In this document: positions 1 through 10,900 of the stretch, piece by piece
How the letters are laid out: every line of letters begins with the position of its first letter
Position numbering within the stretch: the first letter of the stretch is position 1
From: Ligula intestinalis
Taxonomy: Eukaryota > Platyhelminthes > Cestoda > Diphyllobothriidea > Diphyllobothriidae
DNA length: 64,000 nt
Reading direction: 5' to 3'
Assembly (NCBI GenBank): GCA_036362985.1
Contig: JAYGXS010000005.1
Coordinates: 11,194,415 to 11,258,414, forward strand
Program-made: the position numbers and the translations under genes
The notes under the pieces: generated by a model
Database searches by the model: none
What the model saw: only the letters and a program-made list of their open reading frames with translations
What the model was told of the DNA's origin: nothing

Positions 1-1290
1 TTTAAAATTCATCCTACCATCACGCAATCACGCATCTGTTCAGTTTCGTTGAAATAAATCGTTTGCCAGCCTTCCCGTTTAAGGTAATAGAACAATTTAG
101 CTCATTTATTCTCAGCTTCGACTACGCGCCTTTCATCAGATCTTTTACACAGTTTTAACGAAAATTTCTAAAGCATGGGTGGGTATTATTATTTAAGGAA
201 ATTCATCGATCCCCACCAAAACTACCCTACTGTCCGTTTTTTTGGGAATATTTTTTGGGTACAAACAAGATTATTCGTTTCTTCTTCCAGGGAAAATTAC
301 CACTATCAACTTTTAGCGCCACCCTCATGGTCTTCCTTATTAATAAGGTCGTAATCACTGTGGAAAGTCAATATTCGTTGGCGTTTCCCTTTTCCAAAAA
401 ATTGACAACTCAATGCTAAGGGTTACGTGGTTTGCGATTTGCCTTCACAGCTCAATGTTGATGCCTTTCGCAACCAAGCGATTAAGTGCGATACACTGGT
501 GAACTCTATTAACTAAGATGTCAAAGAATTGCTCCGTATTGTTATTGGGCACTCGAAACACTGCAATCTGTCTGCCATCCGACAGGAGAATTTTTTAAGC
601 AGGATTTGCTATCATTCTCAAATGGAACTTAGATCTATATCTTCACAAGCTAAAATAAATTTATGGACCGTCATTTTTTCAGCAGTTTTAACAAAAATTT
701 CTGTAATTGCTAAAATAAATTGGCGCCTGCTGTTTGAAAATTTCACCTGAACTTACCAGATCTATATTTTGTTCAAAATTATTGTTTTTTTGTCCGAAAC
801 TTCTGCTTTGAGGTTTTGAATTTAGATTACTAATATCCACATGTCCTGAAACCTGCAAATATTTTGTCCTCAGCAAAACAGGTTAAACTGTAGTTTTTAT
901 TTTTAAAAATTGATGAGATGACAATTAATTTTGTCGGCCCTTAGTGTCCTATTTTTCTTATTACGCCTCACGCACCTTATTCGCCACGCACCATGCGGAA
1001 AGTTTTGGTGTCAGCATTGAATACGTTTTCTTTATTGCATACAGTTATGTGGTCTGGAGATGCTGGAATGCTTAGGCCGTGACAATCCTTTTCTGGCTCT
1101 TATCAAAAAACAAGAAACCATCGACTGTGGAAGTCAAGTTTCCATGCATGTTATAGTTTCTCCTCCTTTGTAGGACCCTATAGCAAGTTAACATCGTCCA
1201 GTTGGGACGCCTTTTAAGGCAATAGGTCTTGAATGAGGACAGCGAAGAATTTACAGTACGGATAAAACACCAAACGTCAAAGTAGGTCTA
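1..1290. other. AT-rich intergenic stretch, nothing recognised
   Basis: The open frames here are short and show no family resemblance, and I see no structured repeat. It lies 3' of the decayed RTE copies (which read leftward) and outside the LPCAT gene. Confidence 0.4.
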
Positions 1291-1424
1291 ATTTTAAGCC
1301 GTCAAGCGTTGGCTGATTTTCGTCGTGGTTTGCAGTATGCAATTACGAGGCGATTTTAATGTTTGTTTTGGTACTAGGTGTGGCTTTCGATATTTGTGTT
1401 CGCAGTAACTCCAGAGGTAATCCG

Positions 1425-1651
1425 AGTACTTACTTGTACTCGATAGGGCTGTGATCATGCCTGATCTAGCGGGCCTCAGTAATGTCATAGACAGTATCGC
1501 TCTACGCATGACGATTAGCGTCAGCAGCTCTTGAAATTTCCACGCATTCTTTTCTCCATCGACGGAGACCAAAATCAAAGTTCCAAGAACCGCTTCCATG
1601 TGTCGGCAAACGGTGTCGACTGAACTCTTCAGTTGCCCCCCCCCTCTTCGA
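1425..1651 (-). mobile_element. 3' end of the older RTE-B retrotransposon (distal half, split by RTE-A)
   Basis: On the minus strand this encodes a damaged version of the RTE-B C-terminus: a GGQLK block, an HMEAVLG block, then the terminal GLRRW-like region. The 3' untranslated bases match the RTE-B copy that ends near 22577, including ATCAGGCATGATCACAGCC and a tail built of ACAAGTAC-type units. The piece starts abruptly at CGAAGAGG. The other half of the same copy ends near 4931 at the codons just before this point (PQPTW), so RTE-A (1652-4930) sits inside it. It is dead: the frame shifts several times. Confidence 0.8.
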
Positions 1652-1686
1652 CTTGTACTTACTTGTACTTGTACTTGTAACGGCAT

Positions 1687-3333
1687 TCACCTCGGGCGGG
1701 TTGAGCCGGCATCAGTTTTGACGTTGACTGCATCATGAATCACAGCTGTCCAGGCGCGTCGATCTTGCGCCTGTTCACACGAGAGCACCATCCATTCAAG
1801 GTTCCACTGGCGTAGGCCGTAGACGCATGGGCCGGAAACTGACGACAGATCCTGCTTGACCGTTGCTGCCCAAGTTTTCAGCTGCCCGCCGCGACGTTTG
1901 CGCCAGGTGGGGGGAGGCGTCGCCACAAGCAGGTCACGAATCAGCTCACCATCATCACGCCGGGACGCATGCCCGAACCACCGAAGTCGTCTCTGAAGCA
2001 GGAGTGGAGGAAGAGCGTCCAGGTGACAGCGTCGGCGGAGATCGGAGCAGCGAATTCGGTCGACACGTCGGTGACGAAGGATGCGGCGTAGGCAGTCATT
2101 GTCAAACACCTCAAGGCGCCTCATGTCCTCAACACGCATAGGCCATGTCTCTCCGCCATAGAGTAGGATAGATCGAACCACTGCTTGGTAAACACGGGAC
2201 TTTGTGCGTAGTGATATTTCCCTTCTATTCCATAGAGGAGCGCACAGTCGGTAGAAGGCAGATCGGGCACGGTTGACGCGTGATACAACCTCGTCGACAC
2301 CTTGACCCGTTTCCGTGACCAAAGAGCCCAAGTATCTAAACGAGTCGACCTTTTCGAGAGGAGCGCCGTCGAGAACAATAGGAGTGACAGATGTAGGGGG
2401 CACACAGGAGAGCATGACTTGGGTCTTAGTCGCGTTTAGGCGTAATCCGATGGATCGGGCACGCTCATTAACCTTGTCCAACGCCTGCTGAACTGCATTA
2501 CAGTTGTCGCCAAAGAGGACGACGTCATCAGCATACGCCAAGTCAGTCACCCATTTCGAGCGATCAAACTGCACTCCCGGGAAGTCATCCAGTGCTTTGG
2601 TCATGATCCAGTCCACCGCATAGTTGAACAGGGTTGGTGAAAGGGCACAACCTTGGCGGACGCCCGTCCTGACGCTAAAGGCTTCCGTGTCACCGTTCTG
2701 CGTCCTCACCCGTGTGGAAGTGCCACGATAGTATGCCTGCATGAGATTGAGAAGCTTAGGTGGTAGGCCGTCCGTCCTCATTATGTTCCACAGCGAACTG
2801 CGATCAACAGAGTCAAATGCGGCAGCAAAGTCGATGAAGCATAGAACAGTGGGTTGTTGGTGACCCCATCTCAGTTCCAGTACACGGCGGAGATTGAAGA
2901 TCTGGTCGGTGCAGCCACGACCTGGTCGAAATCCACTCTGGTTTGGGCGGGTGCGCTGGTCTCTCGCAGTTTGGAAACGTTTGAGAAGAAGAGACGTGAA
3001 TGTTTTCGCCGCTACATCGATAAGGCTAAGGCCTCTGTAATTTCTACACACTCGTCTGTCGCCTTTTTTAAACAAGGGGAGGATCACTGCTTTTCTCCAG
3101 TCAGAGGGCACAACTTCGCTGTCCCATATCTTGGCAAATATTTGTTGTAGCCAGGGCCCAATAACCTCGGGTGCACATTTAAAGAGCTCCGGCGGGTGGT
3201 CATCCTCACCAGGTGCCTTGTTGCTGCGTAGCCTCAAGAGAATGGAGACAACTTCCTCTACACTAGGTGGCTCTGTGTTGCACTGATACAGATGGTGGGG
3301 ATCGTCCGCATTGGGCGACAGGTCAGACATCAC
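1687..3333 (-). pseudogene. RTE-A reverse transcriptase and C-terminal region
   Basis: This 548-residue piece carries all the key reverse-transcriptase blocks: NKAPGEDD near 38-45, NYRGLSLI near 98, NQSGFRPGRGC near 131, catalytic FIDFAAAFD near 166-174, GVRQGCALSP near 224, and catalytic YADD at 267-270. A typical RTE tail follows (SFRYLGS, RRLRWFGH, RRGGQLKTW). The catalytic aspartates are all present. It copies element RNA into DNA at a nicked target (target-primed reverse transcription). It is separated from the upstream linker by a single stop near 3373, in the same frame, so I call it a pseudogene only because of that stop. The ATG near 3333 is probably not a native start. Confidence 0.85.
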
Positions 3334-3372
3334 AGGGGGATCATGGTTAAGGTGGTCACAGAAATGCTCGCG

Positions 3373-3891
3373 CTATCTCTCTAACCGGTCATCGATCTTA
3401 GTGATGACAGCACCGTTGCGATCCAGTAAAGTCTCGGTGGTGTTCCCCGAACCTCTGCTGGCCTGCTTTAAGAGTCGGTAGAGCTTGTGGGTGTCACCTC
3501 TGGTAGCTGCTCGCTCCGTTTCCGTGGCAAAGTCGCTCCAGTAGGCGTTCCTATCGGCTCGGATGGCCCTTGTCGTTTGGCGCCGCAGCTCTCTGTAAGT
3601 GGGGGAGCCAGTGAGTCTGGCTCGGCCGGCCTCCTCAGCTAACTCAAGCGTGGGTCTAGTGATCCAGTCGCGATGTCGCCGTCGGGTTTTTCCCAGATGG
3701 GTGTATGCCAGCTCTGACATCGCGGCCTTCAGGGACTGCCACGCGGGCTCTGGGTCCGCTCGGGCGTCAGGGTACAGGCCGTCAAAACGGTTCTGGAGTG
3801 CTAAGTGGAAGGCGTCGCCAGCAGAGGACTTCAGCTTTGCAACATCGATCCGCTGTGGTCGGGAGGGTCTGTGAATAGCTCTCAAACGCAA
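3373..3891 (-). pseudogene. RTE-A linker between endonuclease and reverse transcriptase
   Basis: This 172-residue stretch lies in the same minus-strand frame as the endonuclease and the RT. It holds the basic, low-similarity connector that links the two domains in RTE polyproteins (ARSDLT-like region replaced here by RLTGSPTYRELRRQTTRA, then a block ending IDDRLER). The stop that ends it falls where related elements have a tryptophan in an RWREHF-type motif, so a single-base change is the likely cause. The stop before it, near 3961, also looks like a point mutation. No independent function is claimed. Confidence 0.7.
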
Positions 3892-3960
3892 GCGAAGGGT
3901 TGCCCGCTGTAGGACATGGTCCGATGCATGAGCGTTTCCTGTATCAGCACCGCTGTAGGC

Positions 3961-4800
3961 TCAACAATCCAAGACCGAGCTGGCCCAGCGTGCTCGGACA
4001 AGGATATGATCTATTTGGGCCTGGGTATGCCCGTCATTTGAGTACCAAGTGACAAGGTGGTGGCGCGGATGATCAAAACGGGTGCTTGACACAACGAGGC
4101 GGTTAGACGATGCGAAGTTGACAAGGCGCTCACCGTTGGCACACTGCGCTCCGACAGCAAATTTGCCTAGCACATGACGGGTTCCAGCGTCACACACACC
4201 TGGTCGGGCGTTCCAGTCACCGGCAATGACGAGTAGATCGCTTCTTGCGATGCGGTCAACTGTTCGCTGGAGGTCACCGTAGAAGTCATTTTTTATGCTG
4301 TCATCAGCAGCCAGAGTAGGCGCATGTACCGAGATGATGGAAACGTTGACTGGGGCACTTTTCAAACGGACCCAAGCGATCCGCGGTGAGACAGCCTCCC
4401 ACTCTAGCAGACTCGAGTGAAATTCATCGGCCAAAGCTATAGCGACACCATACAGTCCAGAGTTGTCGGACACACCACTGTGGTAGAGATGGTACGCAGA
4501 GTCAGTTCTTGGTACTTGCAGCAGTTTGTGGCCAGTGCCAGGTAGGCGGACCTCAGAGAGACACGCCACACCAACACGGTATTCAGAAAGGGATTTGGCT
4601 GTTAACAGTTGGGCGCCGTCATCCCTCAAAGTTTGAACATTCCAGCCTGCAATTCGCAATCCGGCATCAGCTCGCAGATTTAACACCCGTCCCGCGATGC
4701 CAAGAGGATGGGGCGCGTCGGTTCCCGCGGACGCCGTAGCAGATATCGTATGTTGCGTATAGTTGTGATTCATGAAAGTGTAGAAAGTCAAGAAAGTCAA
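3961..4800 (-). pseudogene. RTE-A apurinic-type (EEP) endonuclease domain
   Basis: The 279-residue open piece is an exonuclease-endonuclease-phosphatase fold domain that nicks the target DNA. Visible catalytic motifs are GWNVQTL (Asn54), LSEVRLPG (Glu83), GDWNARPG (Asp195, Asn197), TWYSNDG near 251-257 and QIDHILV (Asp264, His265). All expected active-site residues are present. The frame continues past the stop at 3961 straight into the linker. Host-genome annotations often mislabel such domains as craniofacial development protein 2-like. The ATG at 4800 is the first in the frame; the true start is uncertain. Confidence 0.85.
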
Positions 4801-4930
4801 TTCCGTGTTTCGTGGAGAAAAGGGGATTGGCGCTAGGTCCCCGGTCTTGCTCCCCTACCAGAGCCCCGTTAGCCAAGCAAAAGCAAGTTTCCGGCGCGCA
4901 CCAGCTTGGAGGTGGGGTTGGATTTTATCC

Positions 4931-5357
4931 AGGTGGGTTGTGGCGCCAGATCGAGGGCAGTAAAGCGAAGTTCATGAGGTGGACGACAGCGAAGGCACCC
5001 AAACCACCTCAATCGCCTTATTCGAATGGCCTGAGATATTCTCGCCATACTGTCGCAGCCGGTGCGGACTGTCTTTTTTGAGATTAATTCGGTATACTTC
5101 ACTGGAAGGATGGGCCTCAGGCAACTATGGCCAAATATCTCTAATTTGTGCTCACATTGAATGCTCAAAGTGCACATCATATCCACAGAAGAGGGTTGAT
5201 TAGATGGATGCACGGTAGACACGGGTCTTTGTGGCGATTCAAATGTCACCTCGGTTCTATAAAGACTTTCAGGGGATTTAGAAAACCTGGCTCGCTGCAT
5301 TGATTCGGAATACAATGTCGTTCTTACTATGCCTATTCGGCAGTAGCCTTGTCCCAA
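4931..5357 (-). pseudogene. RTE-B reverse-transcriptase C-terminal fragment (proximal half of the split copy)
   Basis: Reading right to left, the encoded text resembles the RTE-B copy at 21801-22535: a VHPS region, TVRTGCDSMARISQAI, RRLRWFGC, PPHELRFTALDLAPQPTW. Homology stops after the PTW codons and resumes on the same strand at 1651, which defines the RTE-A insertion point. It carries many substitutions and frameshifts and must be inactive. Confidence 0.75.
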
Positions 5358-5541
5358 GGTATTTAAAGTTGTCTACTTTACGAGGAAGTCTTCAAAATAA
5401 CTCCTACAGCCGCGAGCAAAAGTCTTCCTTACATTGCTGTTCAGCAGCTGCTTTTTGTTGCATAAAAAGAGGCGCCTGAGATCTCCGTAAAGTGATCCTT
5501 TAGTTTAACTTAAGCCGTCCGGTCATTGACTACTTTCTATG

Positions 5542-5952
5542 CTAGTAGTGCGCAATTTGCTTTCTACGAGAATGCAATAGCCACATATTAACTACCAAAA
5601 CAGTCGCATAGGCCACTTTGATACAGAGTGAAGAGAAAATCGGCTCCCGGTTTTTTTTTTCTCGGGCGTCTGAGTCAGGGATTTGGACTTCGGATAGGCA
5701 ACAAAAATCCACGTCGTATTGATGAAGACAGCGCTCTGTCAGACTTTGCGTATCAGGTTCCAGAAGTGCTCGCACATTCCAGCATTCACTACTAAGAGTC
5801 GGTTCCTGGTTGAGTAGTTCAGCTCGCATACTTTCTGCCTGTACCACTGGACAAAGGTTGCGGAGCGCATCGGTTCCTGTGGACGCCGTAGCTCGGATCA
5901 TAGTATCGTAATTAGAAGTGTTTCTGAAGGATCTTGGGGGTTTCGAATACAA
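5542..5952 (-). pseudogene. RTE-B endonuclease N-terminal fragment
   Basis: This is a 136-residue remnant with ASTGTDALRNL, CWNVRALLEPDTQSL and CCLSEVQIPDS. These match the start of the RTE endonuclease domain (WNV and SEV blocks) seen in RTE-A at 3961-4800. It is probably the 5' part of the same RTE-B copy as 4931-5357, with the RT core deleted between them. The end of the frame is unrelated. Confidence 0.65.
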
Positions 5953-5959
5953 GCGAATT

Positions 5960-6495
5960 CCTAGCTGCCGCTTTGATTGTCCGAGATTGTCTCATCTAGC
6001 AGTTTGGCCCAAGAACATTACCACAAAGCAACGATGGCAAGCAAACTTATTTAATGGCAGTTCACGGTCGCCATGTCGCAGTGCCATCGTAGGAACTTAC
6101 GGTATTTTATAACGCAGTCGATGCGCCGGACCTTAACCCTCCGTGCCCTGATAGCACTGTCGCTGCTGGTCCGTGACTGTTTATTCGTCAGACCTAGAAG
6201 CTAAACTTCGCTGAAGGCCGTTCCACTATCCGTCACATGTGGACGCGCCAGATAATCAGCAAGTAGGCCAATGGATAACCCGCCTTCCGAATACCTGCTA
6301 TTGATAAGGGTAGCATAGTGAACGTAAAATATGGTTATGGCGTGGGCTCGTGAATGCAAAAAGATTCGTGACTGACTCGACTGTCAGTAGGAGATGTCAG
6401 CTAAAAAACAAAACTGAAAATTGGGAAAACCGCAAGGGTACTTGACTACCGCTGTCTGATGATCATCCTTCGAGTGAATTAACCTAACTTTGTCT
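5960..6495. other. Unassigned stretch between RTE-B remnants
   Basis: I see no coding resemblance or structured repeat. It may be very decayed RTE-B sequence. Confidence 0.3.
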
Positions 6496-6850
6496 CAACT
6501 GATACGGTCCGTCTTCGCTGCGACAGTATCCCGAGGTTATCGCAGGCCATCCAAGGAATAGGACTGAGGTGCATTGGGCACGTTCGCCGTTGTCTGCTTC
6601 ACGAGCTTCATTATGCTGCATTCGGTCCAGCTCCGCAATCAACCTGAGGACGTCAAAGAGGAGGGCAAATCAAGATACCGTTCGTCAAGACAGGAAGGTG
6701 GTTCTTGAACCTTCAGTTTTCGGCCTCCGTCGCGGGAGAAGAGAATGAATGGAGCTTTGCAAACCCGTTGCCGCTAATCGATTACAATTGTCACGCGTGG
6801 AGAGGTACCGTCTGCGAAATGATTGAAGTCGGCTAGATCATGCGCTCGAA
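6496..6850 (+). mobile_element. Decayed RTE-B 3' fragment
   Basis: The nucleotides track the RTE-B copy at 22200-22540 with many indels: ATTTCAGGCCATTCAAG-like, CACGTTCGCCG, CACGAGCTTC, CTTCGGCCTCCGTCG-like, and GTGGAGAGGTACCGT near the end. No reading frame survives. Orientation is opposite to the other upstream RTE copies. Confidence 0.7.
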
Positions 6851-7129
6851 AATTATTCATCCTTGAGGGCAGCGTTTGGCGTACTTTAATATCACTAGAC
6901 AGTCCTTTTATACTTAAGGTTGGGAAGACCAAATAACTGCGGCTCGATGTTCCATGTTGATAGCGGGTGTTTTTACGTCGATAAATGAAGGGATATTATT
7001 CGAGGCAGAATAGGTATTCAAAGGACTTAAATAACCAGATATACAAATTAACTGTCGCCTTGGGAGAAAACCCGTTGTTATCAAACCGCTGGGACGCAAT
7101 TCAGTGGATACTGACAATTGTTGGCCAGC

Positions 7130-7700
7130 GGCATTTGTACTTGGTACAACTGTCATCATGCCCATCCTAGCCAGCCCCAATGGAGCTGCGTTTTTACCTC
7201 TCCACGCCAACAGTTTGGAGAGTTTGACTCATTTTCTCCTTCGAAGATGGAGGAAAATTGTTGAAGCTCAAATATCCGTTTCAATGTTTTGTCGAACTGC
7301 GTCGAGCCAGGTTTTCAGCTGGGTTTCTCTTCGACGTCTCCGGATAGGCAAAAATACTGGATCGAGGGTTGCAACACCGAACTCGTGTAGCGAACAACGA
7401 AGAACGTATCCAACTCGCCTTTGTTGACTTTCTTGAACGACCTTATATATCCTCTCGCCGTTGCAGCAGTCAGCACAGACTGCCACGAAGTCGGTAAAGT
7501 AGGGGGATGTTCAAACATCTCCCTTTTTCGCTCATTTTCCATGCACACAGCCCAGCACTCACAGTCGTTTTGGAAGAATGACTGGCTGCTGAACAAGTGA
7601 GGTCGAATATGTTCTAAATGCTTCAAGGTCCTAGCTGGCTTCACAGTAGCAGATTGATGTATTAACGCCCATGTGTCAGACCATATTCTGATTAGCACTA
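7130..7700 (-). mobile_element. Decayed RTE-B-like 3' fragment
   Basis: Minus-strand pieces include RRVGYVLRCSLHEFG, RRRRRETQLKTWLDAVRQ and a shifted WRGK end, which parallel RRLRWFGHVLRHPPHEL, RRRGRQLKVWLDTVRH and VWRGTVRD of the 22-kb copy. A tail like TTGTACCAAGTACAAATG closes the 3' side near 7130. It lies just upstream of the first LPCAT exon, so host promoter elements must lie within, between or beyond these relics. Confidence 0.6.
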
Positions 7701-7869
7701 GCCTGAAAATTCACCGTTCATTTGAACCTTAATGTCCCAAAATCCAGACAATTACATATGCAGACCTGATTTTACTTTCTAATAATCCTCTATTTGACTC
7801 TGTCGGCTATTATGTTTTTGTGCTGTTCTGTCTCTATTGCATTTGTTGCAGTTCTCGTCTCAAGTTCTT

Positions 7870-7884
7870 ATCTTTTTCTTGCAG
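7870..7884 (+). promoter_or_regulatory. Splice acceptor two bases before the LPCAT start codon (cis or spliced-leader)
   Basis: A pyrimidine-rich run ending TTTTTCTTGCAG lies immediately before AA-ATG. It looks like a strong 3' splice site. Either a 5' UTR exon lies further upstream, or this is a spliced-leader trans-splice acceptor, which is common in flatworms. The sequence alone does not tell them apart. Confidence 0.6.
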
Positions 7885-7886
7885 AA

Positions 7887-7988
7887 ATGTCGTCCAAAAG
7901 TCCCTTCCATGAACTGACTCCAGATGAGGTTCCATACAGAAACCCCTTTGTGCATCGTTTCAGTATTCCGCCGCTGCGTCAATTCCAG
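7887..7988 (+). CDS. LPCAT exon 1 (start codon; residues 1-34)
   Basis: It encodes 34 residues from MSSKSP to LRQFQ, including PYRNPFVHRF, which matches the NPFVHEL block near the N-terminus of vertebrate LPCAT1. It ends in phase 0 at a GTAACC donor. The ATG follows directly on a strong splice acceptor. An open frame extends upstream to 7794 but crosses that acceptor. Confidence 0.88.
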
Positions 7989-10900
7989 GTAACCTGTAGC
8001 CTACAGTTGTTACGACTTGCTTTTTTAGATGGGTCTATTCGCCGTCACAGTTCTGCCCTTTCGCCTCTTGGGCGTTGCCATCTTCTTTACGCTTTCCTTT
8101 CTGTGCGCAGAACTGGCGACACGCTGGGGAGACCCCGAGAAACCCATGTCTGGCTTCAAAAAGTATGCTGGGCAAATGTTTTTTTTTAACTTTTCGTCTA
8201 GAACCGTTCTGCTGCCGCTCTTCAACTTCTTTGGGCGACTAGTATTCTTTTTTGCGGGCTTCCAATGGATCACTACAAAGGGTACTCGGGCCAGCCCAGA
8301 TGAGGCTCCCATCATTGTGCTTGCGCCACACTCCTCCTTCTTCGATTCTCTTCTTGTGGTAGCGCTCGGTCTGCCCTCAGTCGTGGGCAAGACCGAAACA
8401 GCCAATTCCCCCATTGGATGCCTAATTAAAATGACCCAGCCTATTTTAGTAAATCGCGACGACCCCTCCTCTCGACAGAACACTCTGCGGGAGATTAATC
8501 GGCGTTCGCAGTCCAATGGCGAATGGCCCCAGATTCTCATCTTTCCTGAGGGCACATGCACTAATAGGTCCTGTCTGATTAATTACAAACAAGGTACGTC
8601 CGTTTCTTTTACCCTGTATTTATTGTTCTGCGAAATTTGCTTGCAGTTCTTCTTTTTTCCACAAAAATCGCCTAACTTGCCGTGGGTTGTTCCAGCCGTA
8701 TGCCCCCTAATGCGCCAGCTGCAGACTTGTTCACCGTAGGTCTTTGAAACAAATCTTTAATTTGTTCAGCTTTTATGGAACATGATGAGTCACGAGGCGA
8801 ACGACGAGAACCCACCCAAACCCCGTGGTCATCCTTTCTGGATGACCTAAGATAGTCTTGTGATGTGACAACGAGCACAGACTGTGTTTTTTTATACCGA
8901 TTCGGTGTACTTTACCCGAAGGGTGGTTTTCCGCTTAGGCTTGTTTTGCACGCGTACTTCCCAGCATTCACAAACGGACTGACCGGACTGACTCCTAGTA
9001 AGCACGGATTTTTGCGATCATGGAGATGTCGCGTCGGGTCCTGTGGCTATGATACCCATGTAAGCATTCAGGAAGTCAATGTAGGCGCAGAAACTTTTTC
9101 GATTAAATCATCATCATCATCATCAGCACCACCACCATCATCATCATCGTCATCCAAATACAATAAAATAAAGCGCGGGTAATTAGACAGTGTCAACTGA
9201 TGTCCCCACGCCACAAAGTGGTGATGAGACAACCATGTGACATGAATTAATTGTAGGACCTCCCCCCTCCTCCCACCCCCTTGCTTTTGATCCCTTAGCG
9301 TTTCCCCCTCCCCCCAGTTACTGCTGATTGGTTGCTTAAGCTTTTGTTAACTTTATCCACCCTTTATATATAGCAGGCATAAACGGCAGGATTTATTGAT
9401 ATCAATAAATTTCGCGACAGCTTCTCAGCTGCATCTTATCGCTGCATGAGGAAGATAACGAGGAGACACAGAGCAGTTGGGAATTTCACAGAATTAATGA
9501 CATAACAGCAAGGAACGTGGGTCAGTTTCAAAAATAATCGATAAAGGACAGTGCGTTAAGTCAACGTATGGGAAGTAATGGGTGAGGGAAGTTAACGAAA
9601 AACACTTAGGAATTAAATTGCATGACCAGAGCAAGGAAAATTTGCTCTAGTGAGACCCTACCTAAAGAGCTTTCGTGTATCAAATCAGCCCTACTCGACT
9701 GTGGCTATCGGGCTCGCTTTATTTAGAATCATAGCAATTATCTATGGCCAAAATTGATGGAACAGTCAGTTCCAAAAATGCCCGTCATGATATCCTTAGC
9801 TTTCAAGGGTGACGACATTTTCAATACAGTCAAGCGACATTTACGCTGTACAATAGAAAGGACCTACAATGCAGCAAAACTCGTCTTCTTAAGTTCACCT
9901 AGAAGCCTTCCAGTAAAACGAACAAAGGATGCTTTGCCAATGCATGCCACCTCAAATTGTGCGTACGAATTCACACGTACTTGCGGATGCAAGTACAGTG
10001 GGCGTACGCAAAGGCAGCTAGCAGTCGCTGAGCACTTGCCCAACTGGTTTTTCAAGCAAGAAGACACAATGCCACGGTCCTCTATTACCAAACATCGGTT
10101 AGACAGCGGTCATTCTGTAGACGTCAAAAAAGCTTTCGAGTACTTCTTCGGGCCTGAACAAACCGGACCCTGTGCTATTTGAAAGCTGCCTACATACGGT
10201 GGGAGAAACGCGACCTATGCAAACAGCTTGACCATGTGGTCAACCTCCAATTGCCCTGGTAATTGGCCAATTTATTTAATTCCCAAGTGTTTTTTCGTTA
10301 ACTTCTCTCATCCACTACTTCCCATACGTTGACTTAGCGCACTGTCCTTTATCGATTATTTTTGAAGCTGACCCACGTTCCTTGCTGTTATGTCATTAAT
10401 TCTATGAAATTCCCAACTGCTCTGTCTCCTCGTTATCTTTCTCATGCAGCGACAAGATGCAGCTGAGAAGCTGTCGCGAAATTGATTGATATCAATAAAT
10501 CTTGACGTTTATGCTTTTTAAAATTTGTACCGGGGAACAAATGCTTCAAGCTTTATCTTATTTTATTTGCCTGAGGACGAACACTCGTAAACGTTCGTTC
10601 GCCTCCCTTGAATTTCTGAAATTATATTTATTATTGGACCTTAAACCAACCATATGCATGACACTAATCGCTCAACTCCTGCCCTGAACCCAGCATTAGT
10701 ACTGAGTGTAAATCGTCGTCATGGCCCCACCTACAGTCCCATCCCTAGCAAATTAACGAAAAACATATGAAAACGTTTACCAGCAGGGGGAGAAGGTTCC
10801 TACAGAAGCTAAAAATGTTCAAAACTGTGGTCTGTTAAATGGAGGTCAGCCCAAGGTCAATAACACGGGTGGACTTGTTCAGGCCCAATGACCCCCTTCC

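Larger units (their letters stand above)
1652..4930 (-). mobile_element. Near-intact RTE-type non-LTR retrotransposon (RTE-A), about 3.28 kb
   Basis: One long minus-strand frame runs from about 4800 to 1687. It encodes an N-terminal apurinic-type endonuclease, a linker, a reverse transcriptase and the RRLRWFGH C-terminal region typical of RTE elements. The frame is continuous apart from two stop codons, so the three open pieces (4800-3961, 3891-3373, 3333-1687) belong to one polyprotein gene. The 3' end is a short repeat of ACAAGTAC type just after the stop, as expected for RTE elements, which end in simple repeats rather than poly(A). Total length is close to the usual 3.2-3.3 kb. It is inserted in an RTE-B copy. 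I did not find a clear target-site duplication. Confidence 0.85.

Noticed and set aside
1863..2141. Plus-strand open frames inside the RTE-A region
   Set aside because: Antisense shadows of the reverse-transcriptase frame.
7794..7886. N-terminal extension of LPCAT with a hydrophobic, signal-like stretch
   Set aside because: The region ends in a strong TTTTTCTTGCAG acceptor directly before the ATG; the hydrophobic text is the pyrimidine tract read as codons.
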